Of a stretch of 64,000 bases of DNA, positions 33,292 to 46,300 are shown piece after piece. The DNA is from Amorphophallus konjac (taxonomy: Eukaryota > Streptophyta > Magnoliopsida > Alismatales > Araceae), in the NCBI GenBank assembly GCA_022559845.1, contig CM040126.1, positions 51,144,458 to 51,208,457 on the forward strand. The letters are read 5' to 3'. The notes beneath the pieces were generated by a model. It was not told the origin of the DNA. It ran no database searches and saw only the letters and a list, made by a program, of their open reading frames with translations. A program made the position numbers and the translations under genes. Numbering within the stretch: the first letter of the stretch is position 1; the number at the start of each line of letters is the position of its first letter.

Positions 33292-36200
33292 GAGGTGGCA
33301 GGAGCCATGAGAGTCGTTAGTTAGTGCTAACAGAATCGAGGTTGGGTAGAGACGAGATGAGATCGATGTTCTTCTCGATCGAGATGGGTTTGTTCTGCAT
33401 GATCCCCCTACGGCCATGCATCGTAGAATTAAGAGGACTTAAAACATGGGCAGGAAGCTGCTGGCCGAGATGGGCAATTTAGAACACTACGTACGTACGT
33501 ACAGGAGGCCTTTCTTTGGTTGGTAATTCCAATTTGGATATATTTAGACATATTATTATAATCCGAGCTCCCCTCCCCCATCCCCCCACTCGCTCGCCAC
33601 CAATTTTCTCCTTTTTATAATTTGTCGCATGCATGTAACACCTAGTTATCCTCCGAGGCCATCATTATATTATATATAGAGGTTTAGTAAGTAAAAAGGG
33701 GGTACTGTCTCACATTTTCAAATTTATAATGCTTGCTTATATATATCACTAATGAACAATGTTAATTAATTTCTTCTTCTCTAACCCCCCGGCCGGGTTA
33801 CCCATATTTCATTGGGCAAGGGTACGTACGTACGTAGTGCCTCCTCGAGCTTCTTCTATATATATATTCCAGACTGTTGGAAGAGATCGAGCAATTAACA
33901 GACCATGCTGTAGGTATATATGTCGACGAGGGTTCATCTTATCATCCATCCCTGTGGTTTCATTCATCGGCCGTTAACGCAAACGAAAACGAACCGTGTG
34001 GGGTACTCTCCTTACTACTCCGTCGCTCATGGGTGCTACGTACGTACGTACAAATCCGAAAACTTGATGCCCCTTCTAGTACACCTTAAACACAATATAT
34101 ATACAATATGGATTCGGGTTAATTGGTTGGGTTTGATCTAAAACACCACGTACAAAATCAGTGCTCTAAAGTACCTTGTTAATTTTATGTATTACATAAA
34201 TATGATATTTTATAACGTTTTTCAATATTCTTTTGACGTTAAAATTAAATAAACAACCCTTTAATTTACATGCCGCATATATAGCATGCACACGGGTAGG
34301 TAGAGCAAGTTACGGACAGGAGTAGTGTTAACTAATTAAGCTGGATCCGTACGTAGGTTCTCCCGTTGGGTCTGTTTTGTCGGGTTTATGTATCTTCTCG
34401 GTGGATATATAGGTCAGACAAATAAGAGCCCAAATTAATTTTTAGTCCCTCCAGTGAATATACATAGTCTTGATCCTGCTATTTTAGTCTCTCGTGGAGT
34501 TTGTATATAATGGTTCTTAAAATTCTAAGTTGTGCTCGGGTTTAAGTCGACCCAACTCCACTCCGAAACATTAACTCTCCTGGTCAAATTAATGATCTAG
34601 TCAAGAACCCGTTGGCTGTAAAAAGGAGACGGTCGAGTTTATGGTAGATTAACATTCTAGATGAAGATGAATGGGCTTGTCATGACAGTAGTGCAAGGCG
34701 ACATGGTACCATTGAGCACCATGCATGTTCCAGAGGTTATGCCCATGAATGGTTTGCCACATAGAAATGCGGTCTGCATCGAGTCGACTGTATTGTATTA
34801 TATTTGGGTCACTCGGCTCGATACGGTCCTAATCGATCTCTTCGAGTCAGCTCCAAGTGTACGAGTCTGACCGTGCCGTATTGTACATCTAGATAAAACC
34901 AAATCGATACGAGTCACCGGTACGATGAATCTTAACTCATAATATATATGTGCCTCATCTTGAAGCTCCAAATTCTACCGGGTCCTAACAGGAGGGTTAC
35001 AGAGATGCCATGCCCTCTCTTAATTTGTTGCGACTCAGACCACTGGGCCGCTCGGATGCGTCTACGCAGTCCGCACAGCCATCCAGGGACTTGACTGACC
35101 GTGCCAGAGTTGGGTGGCCTCGATAACCGAAAATGCCAGGGTCAATCAGAAAATAGCATTTTTTTTAACCGTAAACTATGTAGGCATTATAGTTTTGCCA
35201 CGCTATTCTACAACCCGAAACTTCATTTCTCCACATTTACATGATACAATTGTTGTGGGTGTGATTATATTTGAACGCCTTCAACAGGTGGCAAGAGAAA
35301 GATGGGAAGTAATTTATTTATTTAGTAGAAATGAAATATATTATGTAGAAATAGAATGTATAACACAAGAATGAGAAATGATATGGCAACGAAATATATT
35401 GGTAAGAATAATATATGGTATATATGCCAATGTTTATTTTTTTCTTCTTACAATATATTTCATTGTTCACTGCATTTTTTCTCTGTTTCCACGATATTTT
35501 TTTCATTCCAATATTGTAGATTTCATACGTACACGGTACATTTCATTATGACAGGGTATATTTTACTCCTTCGAAGTGAGTCTGATGTCTTCTTACTGCT
35601 CTCACACACATCTCGCACTGGTTATATCCGGTTGTCATGTCATCATGGGAAGATAAGATAATAACAGAAGAGATTGTAAGATGGCATAATACAATATTCG
35701 CGCACCATTCTCCTGTTGTCTCAGATAATTAAGTTAGAACCTTTTAATTTCTTCCGTTTTAATCTACGATCTTTGCTCGGATTTATTCTTCCGTTTCTTG
35801 TTGACTATCATTTTCAAATCCATGCATTGTCTGCATTTTCATTTCGGTCAATCAAATCTGCAATTTCTGTGCACATTTGTTCCGAGATCTTGTGTCGGTT
35901 TCACCCCTTGGTTGGCCATCTACCTACATGGGGATTGGGGTCGAGCAAGTGTCATTTTGAGTTCATCTTTGAGTCAGGTTAATTAGTTCTTTGGGTTTAC
36001 TGGACTCTAATGTATTTACAATATCTCCAATTTAATAACAACGATTAGTATAGGGTATGTATACTTCATGTTAGGGTCAAATTAAATTTGAGTAGTTCCC
36101 AAGATTTGATCAGGTTCAGTTCGAAGAAGGTTGGACCAAGAGTTTTGAATTAGATTGGAATAAACTGACAATATTGTTGGTGACTGTAACACTCAGCCGC

Positions 36201-36395
36201 TTGAGATTGTAATACATTTGTCCCTCAAGTTGGAGGGTTGCTCTGTAGGAGAACCTGTAAATACCAGTTCTTATTAGACTCAGGACAAAAATTGGCGTTT
36301 TCTGGCCAGTTGTCCGGCAGTTATTTTGAAGACGTTCGTGAGGGCCCAATTAATATTCCTTGAGTTAGACTCGCTTCTCAGAGTCCAACATTTCT
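33292..36395. other. 3' flank and AT-rich intergenic DNA with three (ACGT)n tracts
   Basis: Short TACGTACGTAC tracts occur near 33490, 33822 and 34038. No gene was recognised. The frames at 35114-35982 are AT-driven. Confidence 0.4.
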
Positions 36396-36742
36396 TGAGT
36401 TAGGTTTATTACACACCCAGGTGTGATGCACGCTTTAGGTGTTCAATGATCTTATTTTTTATTTTTTTAAAAAATAATCTTCAAAGTATCTTGACGTAGG
36501 ATGTAAATCACATCACTATTAAGTTATCTAAAAAATAAAAAAATTAGATTAAATAAATTGTGTTAGATTCATTTTAAAATTATCTTATCTTATTTTTATT
36601 TTTTAGATAATAAGACGATGACACGACCTGTAGCTCAAGTTAAGATATCTTGGGGATTACTTAAATTTTTTTTATAAAAAATAAAGATACTGTTCACCCA
36701 AGATGTGCAGTTCACCCAGGTGTGAACTGGAAACCTAACTCA
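36396..36742. mobile_element. MITE, about 350 bp, with long inverted ends
   Basis: The left end TGAGTTAGGTTTATTACACA and the reverse complement of the right end (TGAGTTAGGTTTCCAGTTCA) agree. Similarity continues through CACACC-GGTG and ATCTTTATTTTTTAT-like sequence for some 75 bases. The interior is AT-rich. Target duplication is unresolved. Confidence 0.65.
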
Positions 36743-37244
36743 TATTCCTTTGGGCCTGGCCCGATTCATGTCCCTTGCTGTGAAGGCCCCGGTAAAATCT
36801 AACCTTCAAATGAGAAAGAGGAAGAATATGGACAAAAGTATATTGACTTTCTACTCCACTATATTGAAGTTCTTAAACCTATTCAACTCAAAGTTTTATA
36901 GGGTGTCCTACATACATACTATTTGCATGAAAGCTGATGTGGGCACTTCTCGCAACTTTCTTAATTTAAGTCCAAACTTGATTGGGTAATAAGGGTTAAA
37001 TTCCCACATGGCCAAATCTGAAGCAACATTCATTTCGTTACCGTGTCAGATCCCGCTCTTAATCTCGCTTGCCTTCGTAACCACTTTAGACTCTCTCCAT
37101 TTTTAGACATGCCTCTATTCTGCCCACGATCCTCACTAGGGCAAAACACCTGGAGACGCACACCTCCGGCCCTTGAGGCATATAAAAGATACATCACATC
37201 GACATCATAAGATACGTAAACATTGCTCCTTCTACTCCCTTGTA

Positions 37245-38095
37245 GACCTGTAAACGGATCGGATACGGAGCAGATAGTGTGATATCCGAATTCGTATCCG
37301 ATTAATAATCAAATTATCTAATTAATAATTGAATCATTCATCGGATATTTTATTCAGATAATTATCGAATTAATACGAATTCAAATTCGGTTTGAATTTT
37401 AAACGGATAATTACTAGACCTACTTACAGATGAGTTATGTGAGCCGTGTAGGAACGTCATAGGCTATTTTCTCAAAAAAAAGAAAGACTGAAAGTTATTT
37501 TTATTTTGAGAGATGTTATCAAAAGATTAGACTTCATCCTAAAAAATAAGAGAGAACTTACCAAATAGGTGTAAATGAATTATCTGATTAATACGAATTC
37601 GAATTCGGTTTGACTTTTAAACGGATAATTGTTAGACCTACTTACAGATGAGTTATGTGAGCCGTGTAGGAGCGTCGTAGGCTATTTTCTCAAAAAACAA
37701 GACTGGAAGTTATTTTTATTTTGAGAGATGTTATCAAAAGATTAGACTTCATCATAAAAAATAGGAGATAACTTACCAAATAGGTGTAAATGGAATTCTT
37801 ATTTTTAAATTATATTTTGAGACAAAAAAGGTAAAAAAGAGCAATCAACCAACATATTAAGATTTGAGTTAATTATATATACAATATGTGTATTCTTAGA
37901 TATTTATCTAAAGGTTAATATTCGGTCGGATAATATCCAACACGGATATCTCAATATCCGAATTTGTATCCGATTAATAATCGGATATCCGATATCCGAT
38001 TAAATTATCAGTCATATATTTTATTCGAATAATTATTTGATTAAACGAATACAAATTCAAATTCGATTCGAATTTTAAATGAATAAGTGCCTGGC
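37245..38095. mobile_element. hAT-like non-autonomous repeat rich in GGATATCCG
   Basis: The ends (TAGACCTGTAAACGGATCGG on the left, AATGAATAAGTGCCTGGCCTA on the right) and the internal GGATATCCGATATCCG palindromes resemble a common plant hAT-type repeat. There is no coding region. The middle is duplicated in tandem. Class assignment is tentative. Confidence 0.4.
37362..37797 (+). repeat. Tandem duplication, 218-bp period
   Basis: The segment containing CTTACAGATGAGTTATGTG occurs at 37423 and 37641, and flanking sequence matches for about 215 bp with a few substitutions and small indels. Confidence 0.9.
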
Positions 38096-38469
38096 CTACT
38101 CCCTTGAGTTCCTTCTTCTCCATCAAGTGCTGACTTTAGCATCGACAGGCTCTCCTAAGGCACCCCCACCCAGTCAGAACTTCTTTTGTGCAGGAGAATG
38201 CACGATTTTGTCGCCCAACCTTACCGTCAGAGCCCCTTTGCATCAAATTCTACCCAAGGAAAACCTAGTATTAACAAGTTGGATCTACATTCAATTCCTT
38301 TATCAGAAATTCCGCTCGGGACTATTCTTGTTTGTTTTCCCATTCACAAATTCTAAGTGTTACACAACACTTTAGTGCTGTCTGTGAGAAATGACAGGAA
38401 GCCATGCCACCTTCTTGAAAAATTGTAGAGCGAGCCAACACTAACCCTGAGGCATTGAACCCATTGGTT

Positions 38470-39053
38470 TATTGTTAGGTGGGTTGGCTGGGTTTAGACG
38501 GGTTGGGTGAGGAGAGAGAGAGAGCGCTAGAGGCTGGGTTTAGGCGGGCTAGATAAGGAGAGAGAGAGAAAGAGCGCAAGGTTTGGGGGGTTGGTTTCAC
38601 CTCGCTTAAAGGGGGTGGTTTAGGCGAGTTAGGTTGGTGTGAGCCATGGGTTTAGGCGGGCTAGGTTCCACCTCACCTAAAGGGGAGGGGGGGGGGGTTA
38701 GGCGAGTTGGCCATGGGGTTTAGGCGGGCTAGGTTCCACCCCGCCTAAAGGGGGGGTTTAGGTGAGTTGGCCATAGGGTTTAGGTGGGTTGGGTTGGAGA
38801 GAGAAAGGGGAACAGACTTTAGGCGGGCTGGGTTAGTGTGAGGCCCACAAGGGGTTTAGGTGGGTTGAGTTAGAGAGAGAGGGAGAGGCGTAGGCTTTAG
38901 GAGGGCTGGGTTAGCGTGGGTCCCACAAGGAGGTTTAGGCGGGTTAGGTTCTCCTCTCTCTCTTCCCTTTTTATTTTTATTTTTTATGAAAATAAGGGGT
39001 GGGCCCGAGTTTAGGCGAGATAGGTGGCTAGCCTGCCTAAACCACCCCCAAGG
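38470..39053 (+). repeat. GGTTTAGGCGGG minisatellite, left part
   Basis: Diverged units of GGGTTTAGGCGGGCTAGGTT are mixed with GAGAGAGAG and CCTAAAGGGG stretches. The SIRE-type element is inserted in this array. The right part continues at 49946. Confidence 0.8.
39049..39053. repeat. Target site duplication (CAAGG), left copy
   Basis: The matching copy is at 49946-49950. Confidence 0.9.
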
Positions 39054-40597
39054 TGAAGTCCCACGATCAATGACACCCAAGAGGGGGGGGGGTGAATTGG
39101 GTGTTTACAAAATTTACGAAAACTTTAGTCAATTTAAACAAGTGTGAGGAATAACCACAAAGAAGTTCAGATCTAAATAAGAAACTATCAGATCTAGCAA
39201 AATCTACCACACTCAACTGATCTTTGGTACCGTGGCGGAGGTGGGAATATGAAGATTCTACTCACGCAAAGTGGTATCTTCCTGATAAGGTTTGCCTTGT
39301 CGATCCGAACTCACCTTTTGATATACCAGAGATGTACTGTGAAAATGATAGATTATGTTAAATCTAACTTAATCAATACAACCAAATTAATCTATGTGTG
39401 TGCTTGCACAGAATGGTGATAGGAGAAAAGGATCAAACCACACAAGAGACACGATTTTTAGGTGGTTCGGATGCAACAACGACAACCTACGTCCACCCCT
39501 CACAAACTATGAGGATTCCCACACTATCTTGTAAAAGATTACAAGATCAAATCATACACATACACTCGTGAGGAGTTCGGAACTCCCATAAAGGTGCATA
39601 AGCACCGAATCACACAGAAAAGTAAAGAAAGAGAAACACACACACACACACACACACACGGATCTACGTAGATCCACACACACAAGTGTTTAGATATTAC
39701 AGGAACACACACTTGAAGCGCAATTAGAAATGAAAGAAGAAACACAAAATAAAAGCTTCAGATTTAAGCTCCCCCCTAATGGATGAAGAGGATTTTGGAT
39801 GCAGCTTGATCTCCACTTGACTTGGGTTGATTGGCCTCAGATTGAACTTGAGAAGCTTGGAGATGGATGAAGAACTTCTTGCACGGAACACTGTTCACGG
39901 AGCTACAATAGCAGCACTATTTCTCCCTTGGTAGCCCCCTTTGATCTCCCTTGAGTGATTAGGGTTTCTTTCCCCCAAGAGATGTTTTTATATAACTTGG
40001 ATGGTCAAGGACAAGCTAAGACACAGATCCACAATTCCAGGGATGTCTGGAGACTTTTGGGATTAAAAAACCATTGATAGATGCTTCAGTCTCGTGGAGA
40101 AAACAAAGTCAACAATGGAGGCTTTGAAGCTGGCGGTCGACCGGGCATAGATGGGCGGTCAACCAGAATTTTACAGAAGGTGAACCTTTCAACGCTGGGA
40201 AAACCGGTCGATCGGTCCAGTGGGGACGGTCGACCAAACTCTGTAATTTTACAGAGTTTTCAGCTCTGGGAAATTAGGTCGACCGCCCATGCTGACCAGG
40301 TCGACCGAACTCTGAAAAACCTACAGAAATGAATTGTTAGCCTAGTGGATCATATCCATATGACAAGAGCTTCATGTCCTCATTCAATTCATGCATTTTG
40401 GTTTTAATCTGGCTTTGATTATGCAATTGGAGATATTTATTTGAGCTTCATATCCATTCTTACATTTAAGCTTTTAGCATTACACAAAGTGGCCTTAAAC
40501 ACATTCAAAGCTTGCTCGTGATTACTTCGACATGGCACGAGATGAAAACTGAGTTCAAGGTTTTGTTATCATCAAAATCACTTGGAGAGACTCAACA
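39054..40597 (-). repeat. 3' LTR of the SIRE-type element (left copy)
   Basis: It contains a G-run, a (CA)n microsatellite (about 39640-39659) and a regular array of GGTCGACC octamers (40135-40306). Confidence 0.95.
40135..40306. repeat. Array of six GGTCGACC palindromes in the SIRE LTR
   Basis: Octamers start at 40135, 40157 (GGTCAACC), 40206 (GGTCGATC), 40228, 40277 and 40299. The intervals are 22, 49, 22, 49 and 22 bp. The right LTR has the same array at 49483-49654. Deviations are C-to-T type. Confidence 0.85.
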
Positions 40598-40612
40598 ATC
40601 TCCCCCTTTTTG
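40598..40612 (-). other. Polypurine tract of the SIRE-type element
   Basis: On the minus strand AAAAAGGGGGAGAT directly precedes the 3' LTR. Confidence 0.85.
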
Positions 40613-41069
40613 ATGATGACAAAATATTAGATTATAAGAGTAATGGCATGCCTCGATAACCAAGTTGCGTATGGGTAATGCAACAAACCAAGTATTCTTC
40701 ATTGTGCAAGGCAACACAAACCATTCAATATATGCAAGCCATTCAATATTTATTTGCCCAGATAGATGGGAAATGGGAGACAAGAGCCAACTATTTGATA
40801 TCAAATATCAATTGTATTCATTCCATCATTTCACTACAAGGTACATTGATGCTTGAGAGAATGCAACACTCTAGACACATGCGACAAAGCAAATGCAGAA
40901 CTGACACAATGACCCTCACAAATGAACATGCATACAAACTTATGAACATGCATACATAAAATATATATAAGACCTGCACTAACTACTTCTCCCCCTTTGG
41001 CATCATCAAAGAAGGGAATATGATAAATAAAAAGTAGACCCAAAAGACAATTGACCCAAGTACAACAGA

Positions 41070-42580
41070 CTAGAGAGATGAAGCAAAAGAAAATCCTGAA
41101 GGATCATATGCATGAGGCTGGTCTTCTGGAGGAGGAGGCTGATATCCAAGACGGCGACGAATATCCGCAATAGAATGGTCCTGAAACTGAAGGCAATACT
41201 GGATATGGGCAAGAGTTTGATCCCTATCATAGTCCCAGCGCTGCATATTCAGGAGAGTGCGGTTCATAGTATGAAAAGCCTCACGGGAATCTTCATGGCT
41301 CTGTGTAAGGGTGCTCATGTGGATGGAGAGAGTATGCATCTGAGTGGCTAAGGTGTCCAAAGTTGTGGAGAAGGAATCTGGACGATCGGTCAGGGATTCC
41401 AGCATAGTGCCCATGGTTGCTATGTTATCCCCAAAGGTAGAGAGTTGTTCCCCAAAAGCATCCACCCGAGTTTCCAGCCCAGTAAAACGCCTATCAAAAG
41501 TCTCATAGTCTACCCAAGAGTACTGTCCGGCCCCCTGAGTAGAAGACTCCCCATGAAAGAACCGTGGTGGGGGAGGCATCTCGAGAACCATATGATGAGG
41601 TGAAGGTGGAGGAGGCTGATCCTCCGCTTGGATTGGAGGGGGGACTTCCCCTTGAGCCTGCCGCTGCTCTTGTTCATGCTCTTCCCCACTTTCAGCTGCT
41701 TCTCCATAAGTGGGCACATTCCGGTGTAGCTCGCCATCGGGACCATAGTAATATCCAAAATTTGTGAAAATCTTATGCTTATTGTAGATGTCATCCTGTC
41801 AGACTCGAACAAATGTTTCATCACCAAGGGGAATCCCAGCATATACAAACACTCCTGTCAGCTGTGAAGCATAAGGCAATGATCTCCTCAGTTGGGTTCG
41901 ACATGTCCCTATCAAGTCTATCATGAGTCGACCCATGTTTACTATGTTTCCATTCATAACATGATAAAATAGAAATCTGTGAACCTCTGGTACTTCATTT
42001 CTACTCCCACTTTTTGGATAGATAAGTGATGTAAACATGTGGTGTAGATCCTCTGTAGTGGTGGAAAATAGTTGGCATTCAACTGAATCAAATCACTGAC
42101 ACCACGCACATAATCACAGTTTGTCATGGCAATAAAAGTAGCCTCAACTTCACCATGACCAAAGGTCATGTTAGCACCCCTGGCCGAGACTCCTAAGGCT
42201 CGCTGAAAGAGATCGGGTGTAATATGTATCTCAACTTCTTGAACGACTATGTATAGCTCATCAGTTCTCTCAATCAAGTTGCCATAAAACTGTAGCACTA
42301 GGTTAGGATAATATCTAGTGTATCTGGTGACAAAATCACTCCAACCTTCTTGAATCTCAAAAAATGCACATAAATCGGGCAAAATATCATTCACCTCATC
42401 GAAGTCGACCAGTCGAGGGTCGATAATGGGCCGTGGAGGCAAACGAGGTGCACGACGAGGTGTAGGTGCCTGCTGTGGTGGAGGAGCATGGGCCTCTCGT
42501 CTCTGACCGTTGGGTTCCCCTTGGACAGAACGTCGAGAACTCCGTCGAGCCGCATCCTAGACTAGAAGACTCACCGGGAA
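41070..42580 (-). pseudogene. Extra ORF downstream of pol (plant-transposon-protein / env-like position)
   Basis: A third coding region follows pol. Its N-terminal part holds PRPIIDPRLVDFDEVNDILP and LVLQFYGNLIERTDELY, which resemble the putative plant transposon protein domain found in several plant retroelements. After a frameshift near 42020 it continues with MGRLMIDLIGTCRTQLR. A TGA near 41799 (arginine CGA expected) interrupts it. The last 215 codons carry a glutamine/proline-rich spacer (PPPPSPHHM) and a long heptad-like stretch (FTGLETRVDAFGEQL to MHTLSIHMSTLTQS) that predicts a coiled coil. Sireviruses often have an ORF here that has been called env-like. I see no signal peptide or membrane anchor, so an envelope role is not supported. 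Confidence 0.65.
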
Positions 42581-42884
42581 ACCCTTGAAGGATCAATCTC
42601 AACCCAGGGAATGAAGATGAACCAAAAGACACTCCTAGGGCTTGGAATGATCTTCTCTACAATCTGGAACCTTGGGTAGATCTTCACGAACGCACGAACG
42701 GCCGCGGAGATATCGTCCCGAAATCGTGACGAATCGACCGGATCTTGTGCGGGTGAAGGAAGAAGTAAGTTTTCGGGCTAGGGAAGTGGAGTTTTGGTGT
42801 TCTAGGGTTAGGAAATAGGGTAGGAGAGAGAGTAGGGGAGTTGGAATGAAGAAATGGAGTGTGAAGACCCCTTTAAAAGGGGTT

Positions 42885-42955
42885 CGAATGTTGGTTCGAC
42901 TGGCCCGGTTCGTCGGGTTCAGTCGACCGGATCAGGGCTGGCGGTTGACCGAAGT
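42885..42955. repeat. GGTTCGAC/GTCGACC motifs between pol and the extra ORF
   Basis: Variants of the LTR octamer recur at about 42893, 42907, 42921 and 42942, just upstream of the extra ORF as read on the minus strand. Confidence 0.5.
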
Positions 42956-43343
42956 GCCCTAAAAACTCAATTTTTATTTTATTTTATTATTTTTTATTTT
43001 CTTCTTCTTTTTTGATATGAGCACTATCAACCGACCTTCTAAATAGAACCAACATCATGAAGTAGAGAGAGAGAGAAGAGATGGGGTTTTGAGGAAAGTT
43101 CTCTAACTCCCCCTCAGAAGGTGCCTTAGATCCAGAAGTCATACGGGTCCACATTTATTTAATCAAGGAATATTCATCTTTAGAAGGATTTTCAAGGAGG
43201 GCTGTATGTATAAATACACTCAAACATGCAGGGATGTAAATACACACAAGGTATTAAAAATAAGTACAAACAATATGCATGTTAATCTACCTTTTATGCA
43301 TATGAGTTTCTATTTAAGTGCAACCCTTACCCTAAGTGTAGAC

Positions 43344-46300
43344 CTATGTATGTATGCTCTCACCCTTGCATATGCCAAGTTCTCTTCTTATCTTACTGAA
43401 TTGATCCTGGTTTAGGGGTTTTCTGAAAATGTCAGCTAGCTGATTATGTGTGTCAATGAAATTTAATTCAAAGACCCCTTTTCCTACATGATCTCTCAGA
43501 AAATGATGTCGAATGTCAATGTGTTTTGTCCTAGAATGTTGATCATGATTTTTTGACAAGTTGATTGCACTGGTATTGTCACACAAGGTTGGAACACATT
43601 TCATTTCAACATCCAAATCAAACAATTGATTTTTGATCCAAAGTACTTGGGCTCCACAACTTCCGGCGGCTACATATTCAGCCTCGGACGTTGAGAGAGC
43701 TAATGAATGTTGTTTCTTGGAGGCCCATGAGACTAGACACCCACCAAGAAACTGACAGTACTCACTAGTACTTTTGCAATCTACAATGCATCCGGCATAA
43801 TCCGCATCGGTGTATGCAATCAAATCAAATGAACTATCGATGGGAAACCACAAGCCAAAATCTATTGTGCCAATTAAGTATCTAAAAATGTGTTTACCAG
43901 CCATTAGATGAGACTCTTTAGGACATGACTGAAAATGAGCACATAGACATACACTGAATTGAATGTCAGGGCGGCATGCTATGAGATACAGTAGTGATCC
44001 GATCAAATCTCGAAACAGTGTGGGATCTACTATTTTACCATTTTCATCTTTTTCTAACTTCGTGATTGTGGCCATCAGAGTTGATAGGGGTTTTGCTTCA
44101 GCCATTCCATATTTCTTTATCAGCTCCAATATGTACTTAGCTTGATTTATGAAAATGCCTTCAGATGTTTGCTTCGCCTGCAATCCAAGAAAGAATGTAA
44201 GTTCACCCATTAAACTCATCTCAAATTCTCCTTGCATAATTTCTGCAAATTCATCACATAAGGCATTGTTAGTACCTCCAAAAATAATGTCATCAACATA
44301 CACTTAAACTACTAATATGTCTTTACCTGATTTTCTCGTGAAGAGTGTTTAGTCAACCTTACTACTTTTGAACCCATTTTCAGTCAGGAATGAAGTGAGC
44401 CTTTCATACCATGCCCTTGGAGCTTGCTTCAATCCGTACAAGGCCTTCTGCAACTTGTACAGATGCTTTGGATGTTTTGAGTCTTCAAAACTTGGAGGTT
44501 GTTCTACAAAAATATCCTCTTTGATGTACCCATTTAGAAAGGTAGATTTAACATCCATTTAAAATAATTTGAAGTCGAGAGAGCAAGCAAAGGACAGTAG
44601 AATCCGAACTGCTTCTAAATGAGCAACCGGTGCAAATGACTCATCAAAATCAATACCCATTTCCTGGCTATACCCTTTGGCTACGAGCCGGGCCTTGTTC
44701 CTAACAACCAATCCCGTGTCACTCAACTTGTTTATGAAAAACCAACGGGTTCCTATTACGGATTGATTCTTAGGACGCGGCACAAGAGTCCATACCTCGT
44801 TTCCTTCGAACTAGTGCAACTCTTCATGCATGGCCTGGATCCATGATTCATTTTGAAGAGCTTCATGAATATCCTTAGGCTTTTCTTGTGAAATAAAGGC
44901 CATCAAATCATCTTCTTCTACTTGCCTTAATGAAGATCTAGTTCTTACCCCATCTTTAGGATTACCTATGATGTTTTTAGCCGGGTGATCTTTTAAGAAC
45001 GTGGAGGACTTTGGCAAGTCGGGATGCTGCACTTGCTATTCTTGAAGTGTTTCAATTGACGGGTCTTCATCCTTTTCACTCTTACTCGAGGTCCCTTCAG
45101 TTGGTTCATCCTTAACCTTAGATGTTCTAGCATAATTTAATTGTTTAGGAGCTTCATCTGCATCCAAGGTAGAAGAAATTTGATTTGTTAGTTTTAACTC
45201 AGATTCATAAAAAATGACATGAGGACTTTCTTCAACAACTAAAGTCCTTTCATTGAATAACCGGTACGCTCTAGAATTTAATGCATAACCTAGGAAGATT
45301 CCTTTGTCACTCTTTTCATCAAACTTACCTAGGTTGGACTTACCGTTATTCAGGATGAAGCATGGGCACCCAAAGGGTTTAAGATAGAAAATGTTTGGTT
45401 TCTTACCCTTGTAGAGCTCATATGTTGTTTTCTTCAAAATGGACCTTACCATCGCCCTGTTGATGATGTAGCATGCTATACTTACCACCTCAGCCCAAAA
45501 GTATTTGGGTAGGGAGTTCTCACTCAACATGGTCCGTACCATGTCTATCAAGGTCCTATTTTTCCTCTTCACTACTCTGTTTTGTTGAGGCGTCCTGGGT
45601 GATGAGAAGTTGTGCGTATATCCTTGTTCCTGGTAAAAACCGCTGAAATTATGATTTTCAAACTCACCACCATTATCACTCTGATTTGTGGTGATGAGGT
45701 ATCCTTTATCATTTTGGATTTTCCTACAAAACACTTGAAACTCCATCAAGGCATCACTTTTATTGGCTAAACATAACACTCATGTAAATCTGGAGTAATC
45801 ATCAACAATTATAAATCCATAAGATTTTTCTCCTAGGCTGGATGTCCTAGTAGGACCAAAAAGATCATGGTGGGGCAATTCTAAGGGCCTAACGGTAGAA
45901 ACAATGTTTTTGTTTTTGAAAGAGATACATGTTTGCTTGCCTTTTGTGCAAGTCTCACAGATCTTATTGCTTTCAAATTTTAATTTAGGCAACCTATTTA
46001 CCAAGTCATGTCTAGATAATTTGGAGATAACTCCAAAACTAGTATGACCTAGTCTTCGGTGCCACAACCATGTATTATCATGATTGTTTGCTACCAAGCA
46101 CACATCATCACCGGCAACATCATCAAGATCAACGGTATATACATTATTGTTCCTTTTGCCAATGAATCTGATTTCATTAGAGATTTTATTCATGACAAGG
46201 CAATGAGTTTCGTCAAAAATAATTTTAAAACCCTTGTCACACAGTTGGCTTATACTTAAAAGATTATGATTTAAACCCTTCACCAAGAGCACATTTTCGA

